Assembly: GCA_921293015.1 (NCBI GenBank)
Contig: OV121091.1
Location: forward strand, 9,701,755-9,765,754
Source of the DNA: Phorcus lineatus
Taxonomy: Eukaryota; Mollusca; Gastropoda; Trochida; Trochidae
Length of the DNA: 64,000 nucleotides
Direction: 5' to 3'
Every line of letters starts with the position of its first letter. Position 1 is the stretch's first letter. The position numbers were made by a program, and so were the translations under genes. This document shows positions 47,223 to 59,200 of the stretch, piece by piece. The notes under the pieces are model-generated. The model worked only from the letters and a program-made list of their open reading frames with translations. It had not been told where the DNA came from and did no database searches.

Positions 47223-50200
47223 GTAGGTCAACACACCACACACAAGCACCTTACCCGCTTTTTGAAGTGTTTCCCCTACATTATAAGACGACAAATTGTG
47301 ACTTCAAGGGAAGATATAGGAAATCATATGCAGAGCCATGTTGCACTGAACCTTAAACCACTGAGGTAACTTACCTTAATGAGAAAGACAGTATATGAAT
47401 GTTTTACTACAATTTTTTTTTAACCACATATGAATGGAATCAATCGGTTGATAAATGTTTCATCTACATCATGATTTATGAATTATATATGAATATCAGA
47501 CCAGCATATCAAACACGTCAGCTTGGTTATAGTCGTAACAAATTACATTTCTTCTTTCAGATTGTTATATTAAAAATGTTTGTACTTGAAATTCTTGAAA
47601 AGAATAACCAAAAAAATGTTCACGCATAAAAGAAACATGATTGACACAAGGGGTTACACGAATTTTCAGCGAGATATCAGTAATAACAAGCTGATATTTT
47701 GTATACACTTACTTGTGTGCGCTCTCATGTATCTAGTTGTCAAATCTAAACCAACCAAAACGTTACCCTCAGTAACATATTTCATCTTGGTTATGTTCTG
47801 ATAATTTACTAATAACATACTTGCATAAACGGACATGTCCCCTTGAATTTCGTTTCCACAACAAATACTTTTTAAGCGTTAAACATTGTTTAAAATTGGC
47901 ATTATAGAAATAATCTTGATGTAAAGAATGTTGTATGCTTTAAAGTTGATAGTAACGACTGGCATATAAAAGTGCAGCAATTAAACCACTGGCATATAAG
48001 GTGAGGTGAGTTGGTGTTGTAGTTTTTTCAAGCCAGGTTTGCTTGAGATACTGCTTTTTTGGTCCAACCCTAACTTATCAGCAAACCGCTGCCAGGAATT
48101 GAATGCTTCAACCATTGCTAATGATTGATAACAATGGATTTTGCACTATTATAAAACATGTTAAACTGTTTAATGATTCATTAATTCAAAGATTAAAGAT
48201 TTCAATGAAAAAATAAGGTCAAATGTTCTCAATCTTTAGTTCAGATATGTTCTCAATCTTTAGTTCAGATATGTGTGGACTGTAACTATTGAAATTGAAA
48301 AATGCTTGTTTGCAATCTTTAATGGGTTGATTTAATAGACTTGAAAACCGTTTCAGGCGGAGACCCCTAAAGGTCCATTTGGCAATGGAAGCACCGGTCG
48401 GCTGGAGAGTGTGACTCAGCTTCACGCTGCCGCAGTCAATGGGGACAAGCAGATGCTCACCAGACTGATAGCAGGTGGCCTTGCCTTAAGAATCATAGCA
48501 AATTGTTGCTAGTCAGTAAACTGGCTACGATCAGAGTCCCATGACATAGATGGGTGTATATAAAGCTTAATACTCAAGTCGGAGCAATCCTCATTAACTA
48601 CTTCAAAACATACACTTGTTACTTTTGTGGTGGTGTTGTGGTTTTAGAGGCTACATCTCCTGCGCGCCAAATTTGAATGAATTCATTTACAAAGTGTTTC
48701 TCAAAATGTAATCACGACTTTCAAATGTTTTGTTTTCAAATTAATTAGAATTCATGAAGGGAAGAAAGTAGCAGGTGGAGGTATGTCAAAGATGCTCACT
48801 TTTGCTTTGTCCATTGTGTAAGGGCATGTAAATGTCTTAAGTTTGACAGCTGTACTGCCACTTTACAAATGAAAATAGAATGTATAACTTTCCTTGATAC
48901 AAACCCCCTATGTGAATAACCACATCTCCTGTGTGTATCCCAGCATGCCCGGGGGAGCTTGACGATGGCGACCAGTTTGGCCGGAGTCCACTGATGTTCT
49001 GTGTGCTGGCAGACAGACTGGACTGTGCTGAGGCCCTGCTGAAGGCTGGAGCCCAGGTCAACCTGAGGGACAAGGGAGGCCGCACCGCTCTTCACTGGAG
49101 TGCACATAAGGTAGATGCTGCCTCACTCGAAGCATAAGTTCTTCATCAACCTAAAGGTCATATTTATGTTGTTTTCAGTGTTTTTTCAGCTTTTGATTGC
49201 TCAACATTCTCCTGCTGACCAGACTACAGATGTTTGTGATTACTGTGTTGTTCTTGTGGCAGGGTAACTACCAGCTGCTGAAGCTTCTTCTGACCAGACT
49301 TTAAAAGATGTTTGTAAATACTGTGTTGTTCTTGTGGCAGGGTAACTACAGGCTGCTGACCAGACTACAGATGTTTGTTAATACTGTGTTGTTCTTGTGG
49401 CAGGGTAACTACCGGCTGCTGACCAGACTACAGATGTTTGTTAATACTGTGTTGTTCTTGTGGCAGGGTAACTACCGGCTGCTGACCAGACTACAGATGT
49501 TTGTTAATACTGTGTTGTTCTTGTGGCAGGGTAACTACTGGCTGCTGACCAGACTACAGATGTTTGTTAATACTGTGTTGTTCTTGTGGCAGGGTAACTA
49601 CCGGCTGCTGACCAAACTACAGATGTTTGTTAATACTGTGTTGTTCTTGTGGCAGGGTAACTACTGGCTGCTGACCAGACTACAGATGTTTGTTAATACT
49701 GTGTTGTTCTTGTGGCAGGGTAACTACCGGCTGCTGACCAGACTACAGATGTTTGTTAATACTGTGTTGTTCTTGTGGCAGGGTAACTACCGGCTGCTGA
49801 CCAGACTACAGATGTTTGTTAATACTGTGTTGTTCTTGTGGCAGGGTAACTACCGGCTGCTGACCAGACTACAGATGTTTGTTAATACTGTGTTGTTCTT
49901 GTGGCAGGGTAACTACCGGCTGCTGACCAGACTACAGATGTTTGTTAATACTGTGTTGTTCTTGTGGCAGGGTAACTACCGGCTGCTGACCAGACTACAG
50001 ATGTTTGTTAATACTGTGTTGTTCTTGTGGCAGGGTAACTACCGGCTGCTGAAGCTGCTGCTAGGGAAGGGTGCTGACTGTCGGGAGAAGGACAATGAGG
50101 GGCAGACCGCGCTGCACCTGTGCACTCGACACAAGCTGCCCAAGTGCATGGCCCTCCTCCTAAGACAACTCAACCCCGGGGAGATGGACGACCAGGACAA

Positions 50201-53200
50201 GAACAAGGTACCTACAGGTCTTTAAAGCCTGTCATAGATGTGATTATTACCTCATATTCAGAAATATATCTGGCCAAATACTATGTTCATCTCATTTAGT
50301 TAGGCAGAAAGTTGATATCATATAATTGAGAGTGAGATCACTTATGACTTTTAAGAACCATAGCTTCTGCAAATGATAATACTCTGACAAATAGCATTAC
50401 CCTATAATGGAAAAACACCTGAAGGGTGATCTGTAAACAGATTGTTTTTAAATTCTGGTTCCCTCTTACAGAGAACAGCTCTCCACTGGGCAGCCTCTTA
50501 TGGAAATCTGGAACATGTCAAAATGCTCATTAAACAGGTACGTTAACTTTTAAGGCAGTAGTTTCCTTCTCATAATATCCATCCCAGTGCAAAATGTCAC
50601 CATAGAATAGAATATAGCACTGACCTTCTTGAAGCAACTGCCAGTCAGGGCTTCTCCATTCTTTACATAGCCTAATTGTCTGCGAAGCAGGGAGAGGGGA
50701 TATATATTCAGCTCCGACAGTAGGTTTGTCCCGTTCTTGTTAGCCCGATATCTTGTTAACCACTGCACCATGAGTCTTCAGATTTGGTATCAGACTTCAT
50801 TTGAGGAGTACCCAGACAACAGTCGATTTGGGTGACCATTTGCAAGGTCACTACAAGACTATGACCAAGTTTTAAAATGTTGTTAGCGTAATATCTCATG
50901 AACCATGCACCAAGAGTCTTCACCTTTAATATCAGACTTCAGTGGAGGAATACTCAGACACCAAGACACGGCCAGTCTATTTGGGTGACCTTGATGTCAT
51001 TTCAAGGTCACTACCATACCTTGACCATTTAGCATAGTTTCAATTCTAAAAATTCAGCATTTACATGTATACCAGTTAAATGACCTACTAAGCAATATCA
51101 ATAGAGGTTATTTACAGCGGCAGACCTTTTTTGGCAAAATGAATGCAGAATGACATTGTATGATAAAGAGGTTATCATTCTCGTATGTTTTGGGATGTAA
51201 ATATCCTGCATTAGGAATAAACATTGTATTTTGCGAGCCTTGGCTCATACAATGTTATTCTGCATTCATTTTGTCAAAAAAGGTCTGCTGTCAATACTGA
51301 AGCTGTAGAAGTTATCTTCAAATGTGTGCAGTGATATATTCAAATGAACAGCCTAATGATATCCACGGTAACTTTACATGAAATCAATCCTCCACTCTTT
51401 GGCTTTGAGGCAACAGAGTTGTTGTGATGGCATGATCTAAATGTTCCAGTTGGTCTTAAATATGTTTCTTAATAGAAAAGATGTAAACGAAAATAAATAA
51501 GCGTTTTGATGGTAGATTTGAACCTGAATGCTTTCGCCTTTGCATTCACATGTAATCAGGCGGCGAGCGTATCTCGCTTAGAACAAGAGTTCCTTCCCTT
51601 TTCAAAATGCAAATGGCAGCTTTTGTAAACGCAGCGTTACGGATAGATTAACTAATACTTACTCTACTTATTTTCCGAAACCCAATAAATGATGAAAACA
51701 TGTATGATACATCGAAGCTAAATATGAGGTCACTGAACATGTGACTCAATCTGTCTTGGGTTCCCGTGAGTAAATGATAGCTCAGTTCATTCATTAAAAT
51801 AGGCCAGGGATCGTATAGAATAGGCATATGTATTTCGGTAGATTTCAACCAGCTATGTAATTGAGTTATTTTGCACTGCTTGATCATGAACTTCACGAAA
51901 CAGCTGGACAAAGTCTGCTTGTCATTTCTTCAACTTAATTTTGATTCATTAGATGCTGAATAATTTGCTGAAGCCATCTGTTGTGCAGGCATTCCAAATG
52001 ATAAAGCGTGTGACGTCATAGTAATTTTCAGAAAAAGTTCCGGCACTTGACCTCTGTAATTTGTATCGGTATCCGCATATGACCCCAACGAATATCAAAA
52101 TAATATCTGTTGACTTTATTATGCCGAGAACACTATCCATTGTATGATAAAACTATTTACCATAACCATTGTCCATTTTCTGATAATAAATCTCGACTAT
52201 TTTCCTGTTTTTTGTCACTGTGAATAACTGTGCTAACTGATAGGCATTGAGATGTTAATATTCTTAAACAACCTCAACTTGTTGTTGAAATAACACCATT
52301 TATGAAGGTACCCTTATGTGACCCCAACAACATACTCAGTGCCCCTTTCAACATGAAGTTTGAGTTTCTTTGAGGGGCATTTTAGAAGCTGATTTGATGA
52401 AGAAGAAGTTCTTATGGATGACAGATTAGGAAGAAAATGCCTCGCAGACAGCCCCCTTTATGCTGGTCCCGGAAGGTTGATAAAAAGCTTGTCATGATTA
52501 ACCAGTCTGACGACCCAAACTAACTCCTTAACCACCTTAAGTGCCTCATTCCCAGGATGAAATTCACAATGGAAGAAGAATAAGACAACAAACTACAATT
52601 CCTCGACATCATGGTAGTAAATTTAAGGAACAACAACCAACTTATAGACAGCGTCTACAGGAAGCCGACCCACGTGGACCAGTACCTCCACAACACCTCC
52701 AACCACCCCCTGCAAGTAAAGAAAGGATTTAATCCATCCAGATCATACTCCAACGGCAAACCAGCATCAACTGAGAAGGAAGGCCCAAACCGCCTTGTCT
52801 ACCACATCCCTTGTGATTGTGGAGTGTAACAACATTGGTTAAATGCCTCCCCCCCCCCCCCCCCCACCCTCGTCAACTTAAAAATCAAATGACACCAGAC
52901 CTCTGGACAAAAGAAAGATTCAAAATTTGCCATATCAGACCAAACCCAATCCTCATCCTAGGAATCCATTGTACTTTATAGCAGCTTCAATCTCTGAACT
53001 CAACCTTGTTTCCTACTTTAAATTCCTTATCAAAACAATATGTACATCAAACCAATTAATTGTAACAACACCATCTCATGTATGTATATAAATATTTGCC
53101 TTCATGGAATTAATTGCACGACGTCGGCGACATCACCCAATGGTGGAAGCAGATGTTAAACTTCAAGCCAACAACAATTAATTGCATCACATGCTGGATA

Positions 53201-56200
53201 ATGGTGTCAGTATCTACACCAAAATGTTGCATTTTTTGCAATAAAGTTGATTATCCATAAGAACTTGTTTTTCTTCATGAAATTTTAGATTTTACAGTAT
53301 TCCATCTAGCCTCCTAACTCTCACTCTTTACAACTGATGTAAGCTGTGCTTGCAGGACTCAAACATCGGGATCCCGGACACAGAGGGGAAGACACCTCTG
53401 CACTGGGCGGCAAGCAGTAGGGATCATCAAGCTGTCAGCTGCGTCAAACTCATACTGGTGAGTGAAGGGAAGAGATCCTTAATGTTGCCCCTAAGATAAA
53501 GTTTTAATGTTGTAACAAAGCAATTCCAAAGTTTGGTCCAAGTTTTAAAAAATTCTTGAATCATTTAATTATGTTTTCTGTAAGTGGAGCACAAAAAGTC
53601 TCAAAGTTACTGAATAAATTTCCAGGTCACAATTCAATTGATAAAGACCTTAAGATGGTATAATATATAATAATAAAACAAGAGATTTTTGTGATTTTAC
53701 GGCAAAATAATACATGAAATAATATATATATATATATTTTAAGGCTTTACAAAAACATATGCAAATTTATTCAGTCAAAATATAATGGTTTTTTTTAAAG
53801 AGAACTGTTTATGGGGAGGTGGAATATGTATCCAGGTGTAAGGACGCATCGGTTTTAATGCTCATATGGTAGGTGACAGGCTACAAATCTTGGTCATCTT
53901 GTGGATTTGTTTTTCATCTTATCACAGCTGTTTATCTGTCTGTCTGTCCAGGAGACAACTCCAAGTGTGATCAACTGGCAGGACTACGAGGGTCGCACAG
54001 CTCTGCATCTTGCTGTTGCTGATGGAAATGAGAGTATCGTCAATGTGCTGGTAAGTTGACGTTTCAGATTTGTGTCTGGATATGTGTTCATTGTTTATCA
54101 TGTGTTTTCCTTGATGAATCACTTCTCACCAGTTGATGCATCTATACTCTCTCTTGCAGACAAGTGTAGTCAAGTGTAATGTTTCTGCGCTGGACAACAT
54201 GTTCCGCACCCCTCTACACTGGGCAGCGGTGCTCGGTGAGAGTTTAGGATATTTTCTTACGTCCTCCTGCTATAATGATAATGATAGGTCGATATGGTGA
54301 GCTGGTGTGTCCTCATATCAAGTGCTGAAATACAGGATGTTTACACCTGCTGTAAAGACTGAAGTATGTAATGTTTTAGCAAGATGTATTGATTCCTAAG
54401 TTTGTGCCTGGCATTGGTGCATGTAAGGAGATTTATCATCTTGTACATCATTTAATGCAAACCTGCTATTTTCAGATGACCATTTTGTAGTAACAAATAT
54501 ATGAAGACAGCCTGTTTTCCATGGAAGGTAATACAGCCACTGAAGTCTGACAATTCATTTCTTTCATAGGACATTCCAAAATTGTGGGTTTGCTTCTTGA
54601 TAGCGGTGCTGACTATGCAAGTTCGGACTCAAATGGTGCCACGCCTCTTCACTATGCAGCCCAGAACAACTATGATGTGGGTTTTTTCCCTTTTCAAATG
54701 ACATACTCTCTTTTTAAAAAGTCACTTCAATGAAGATGAGCTTTGCTGTTGTTTCAGTGGTAAAAGCTTAAAGTTTATTTGATGCTATTTAATTGGTTTG
54801 CTTAAAAAAAAGTGATTATTTTGTCATGGCACGGTCCGTCCATCCTGAAGAGGGAAGCCTGTCCTGAAAAATCAAGTCCACCCACAGTTTTTTATTAATG
54901 TTTCTAAAACTTACACTTGCTTATGATAAATGTCAGTGGTGGGCATAACCACTTTTGGCATGATGCAATTTCTATTTTGGAGTTGTGACCCTTTACTTAG
55001 AGCAGTTATCTTTCCAATTTCAGAATTTTAGTATCTTGTGAAATCAATTCCTCCCACAGTTTTTTATCAATCTTTCTGAAACTTTGCACATGCCTTGCAT
55101 ATACATAAGTGATACGTATATCAAAATTAGTTCTGTTTTTAATGAATTTTACTATTTGTGGCCCTTGAAGCACATGAACCAAGATTATTGGAAACTCCTA
55201 TATACTTACTGATAACTAGTAAATCTATAACCATTTCGTTCAAGGTTACAGGTCTAGGTCAAGGTCACATATCAAGTACATTTTTGTTAATGATGATACT
55301 GCATACATTACAAGTTCTTTTGAAATGCATGTTACATGTCTCATCAAGTAGATCCTTTATTTGTTGAGCATTTGGTACAGGTTACCATTTTGCTTATCGG
55401 CCTTGCTTTTCATGCCACCCTCATTTAACAATCAGCAGACCATCATTGTTGTGACTTAAGTTCTATCATAAAATCACATTGTTTGTTTTTGTGTTCCCTA
55501 GGACACAGTGGAGGTGTTTGTGAGTCGGAAAACTGTGACAGACGAGAGAGATATGGATGGACGGACGGCTTTCATGTGGGCTGCTGGGAAGGGAGCCGAT
55601 GATGTTATACGGGTCTTTATCAAACACGGTGCTGATATCAAACAAGAGGATAAGAATGGGGGTACAGGTGCGATAACCTTGATTTTCTAACAAATCAACC
55701 CTATTATGATTATTATTCCTGAAGCCATTCAGTTACGGGTTTAAATAATAAGTGTATATATAGAGATAACATTCATGATGGTAGCTGATGAATGTACTGT
55801 ATATTATTGTGTATAAGTCAACCTTGCACATAAGTCAACCCCCTTTCTCAGCCACCAAAGAGTGGTGAAAACCATATATCTCATGTAAAGGTCGACCCCG
55901 CTCCCCTTTCACTGCAATATTATGGAAGGGACAGGTCGACACGTCAGAAGGCCAACATACAAGTAAACACAAGTAGACTGTGTTGATGCCATAAACATTT
56001 GCTAAGATTAATTAGCTCCATCTTTTTCAGGAATAGACAAGTAGATCCTCTACTGGCTTCACAATTTTTTTGTCAAAATCATAGACCCTGCGTATAAGTT
56101 TACCTGACCCCCCTCTTTTACCCCTAAATTCTTGGTGTCAAAAAGTCAACTTATATGCAATAATATACGGTAGTGTGCTGATCAAATGTGATGATATCAT

Positions 56201-59200
56201 TCAAACTTGGTTCACTATTCACTCTAAGTATTTGGCCTGTTAGCATGATTTTCTTGTCAATCTAGAAATAATATATTATGTCAATTAAAGAGAATCTTGA
56301 TGAAGATGAATATTATGTTGTCATCTGTTTCTATCATGTAAATTAGTGATGTTATGTTTATCAAATTATATATTCTTTTGTTATTACGTATATGCACATA
56401 TGAATCGCTTTGTGAATCTTGAATGTAGACTAGGGCCTCCACTTCAAAATAAAGAGTAATTACTTGAAATCAACAATTCATCAAATTCCTACAGGTATTA
56501 CATATTTAATTATGACAATGACAATATGTTAATATTATGACAAACTGTTTTCTTTATTACATACTTGTCCAGATGATAAGATTATTGCCCACTTTTTAAC
56601 TTTTCAACTCTACACCCTTGCCCTCTGTATTGTATATTTGCCCTCTGTATTACAACCTTGCCCTCTGTATTATATATTTGCCCCCTGTATTACAACTTTG
56701 CCCTCTGTATTGTATATTTGCCCTCTGTATTATATATTTGCCCCCTGTATTACAACCTTGCCCTCTGTATTGTATATTTGCCCTCTGTATTGTATATTTG
56801 CCCTCTGTATTACAACCTTGCCCTCTGTATTATATATTTGCCCCCTGTATTACAACTTTGCCCTCTGTATTGTATATTTGCCCTCTGTATTATATATTTG
56901 CCCTCTGTTATATATATTTGCCCTCTGTATTGTACTGTCCTCTATATTATATATTTGCCCTCTGTGTTATATATTTGGCTTCTGTATTATATATTTGCTC
57001 TCTGTTTTGTATATTTGCTCTCTGTATTATATATTTGCCCTCTGTATTGTACTGTCCTCTATATTATATATTTGCCCTCTGTATTATATATTTGCTCTCT
57101 GTTTTGTATATTTGCTCTCTGTATTGTATTTTTGTCCTCTGTATTCCATATCCTCTCCCTGGCGTGAACAGCTCTTCATGCTGCTGCCCTGTCCGGTCAC
57201 ACCAGCACTGTTCGGATCATGCTGAGTTCAGGTGCTGACATTGACTGTGTAGACCTAATGAAGCACACACCACTGTTCCGGGCCTGTGAGATGGGACACA
57301 CAGACGTTGTGCAGGTGCTCATTGACTCAGGTGCTAAGGTGGATGCTCTGGATCAGGATGGCCGGTCTCCACTACATTGGTTAGTGCTTAGCGTATTAAA
57401 AGTTACCATGTGTCCGCCAGTTTGATATGGAGATATATCATGTGTCGGAGTGAAATATCAAACGTTAACGAATCTCATTTGATATTTCATTTGGACACAT
57501 GATATATCTCCATATCAAACTCGCGGACACATGGTAACTTATATATTTTGACGAGGACCCTGATTTTATGCTTATAATATGGCTTAAAAGATTGGATGGG
57601 TTAAAATGGCTGCTGATCTTGTGAGTGTTATTCATTTATTTATGAATTTACTAATATGATTTTTATACCACTGTGTAAAGCACAAAAACTACGAGACGGA
57701 AATTGCAGATTAACAAAATTAAATGAACATAATGAGTAATGCAGGGCTTTTTTAGGTTTGATTATTCGGGCACGTGACCTTGTGTATATGATCCACCTTG
57801 GAAACGTTCGATTTGAAGCGGCGTTAAAATCTCTGTAGATTTATAACTGTCGTGGCGAACGGTTGTGAGAGTAGCGAATGCATTTGACGCACAGAACATG
57901 CATGCATCACAGCATAATGCACAGGTTGGTTTAAAAGTTTAATATGAATGAAGAGTCGGCGATGACCTCGAATATAGATTGATTTTCCGGTTTACCATTT
58001 CCAACTCCAGCTCCAGCTCGCTGCGAGCGAGTGAACTGATAGGCCGTTGTCGACAAGTGACTTGTCAAGATTCTTTCGCTGCACCAACATTTCATTTGAA
58101 TAAGAGGTTACGTGTTCGAGCAGCGTGACCTTAGAAATGACTTTGATTATTTGGAAAACGCTGTGGATGTAGAGGTAGGGTTCCACAAACCAGCATAGCA
58201 TAGCCTTTGTTAACCTTAAAGTGGTACAAGGGAGATAACTCATGGCAGTACGTTGTCGCTCGTAACTAGGGACGCGCTGGCTCTCTCCTTCTATTTGTCC
58301 GTCTATTCCATTACTGTTTCTGTAGCAAAACACAAAAACTGTAAGTCCTACGTCAACAAAACTTGGCATGTGGATTAATCAGCATAGATGTTACTTTTGG
58401 CTTTTCATTTTCTTGCGGTAATTATTTTTCCATGCAAAGGAACTTCAAATTTTGTAGTCTGATCGGAACACAAAAACTGTAAGACCTAGGTCAGTGAAAT
58501 TTGGAAAGTGAATGAATTGATCAGCTTGTGCAGATGTGTCTTTTTAGGGTTTTCAATTTCTTTCGTTTTTATTTCTTGACGGTTTCCAAAATGTAACTTA
58601 AAGTTTAGTTTCAAAGGAAGATGTCTAAATCTGTAAGACGTAGCGATAAAAACTTTGTATGTGGATCAATCAGCAAGCTTAGTTTTTCCTTTTGAAGTTT
58701 TTAACTTCTTTGGATAATAATTTTAAGTGGTTTCAATAGAAAGATAGAATTTTTTCCACTGAAGATCTCAAAAAATGAAAAATTTAATAATTACAATAAT
58801 AATACATTATCACCCTGAAAGGAATTCATTTTGTATCATTACAGAGCTGGTGAACATACAGGAAGGGAAACACAGGTTACATGTGATACATAAACAAACA
58901 CATTCTATTAATTTCAAGATCATTTAACAGACGAACGCTGAAAGAAATGAATGTGATTTTAACTCTTTTTGTTTTAAAACAGGGTAATAGATATCTTCTG
59001 CCTGAAGCAAGCTGAACATATTCACCTTATAATACATGATCTTGATCAGACACAATCTTACTGGATAATTTTAAAACTCTTATTTCCTAAAGATATGATG
59101 AATTTGTAAAAGAAACACCGGCAATTTTCCCAGCAATTTGAAGAACTCTTTCCAAGTGAGACGTGTTAACAATAGATAAGGAACCATGGATTATGACAAT

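Noticed and set aside
49308-50225. A stand-alone 305-codon repeat-protein gene
   Set aside because: The frame is the inversin exon 4 frame read back through tandem copies of its intron boundary. It has no independent promoter or stop, and its end runs into the exon 4 donor.
56618-57238. Three overlapping long ORFs (169-206 codons) on the plus strand
   Set aside because: They are the three frames of a 20-bp minisatellite without stop codons. The peptide periodicity is a product of the repeat, not selection.
57992-58369. 125-codon minus-strand ORF
   Set aside because: It lies within inversin intron 11 across diverged repeats, with a low-complexity end (WSWSWKW) and no recognisable domain.
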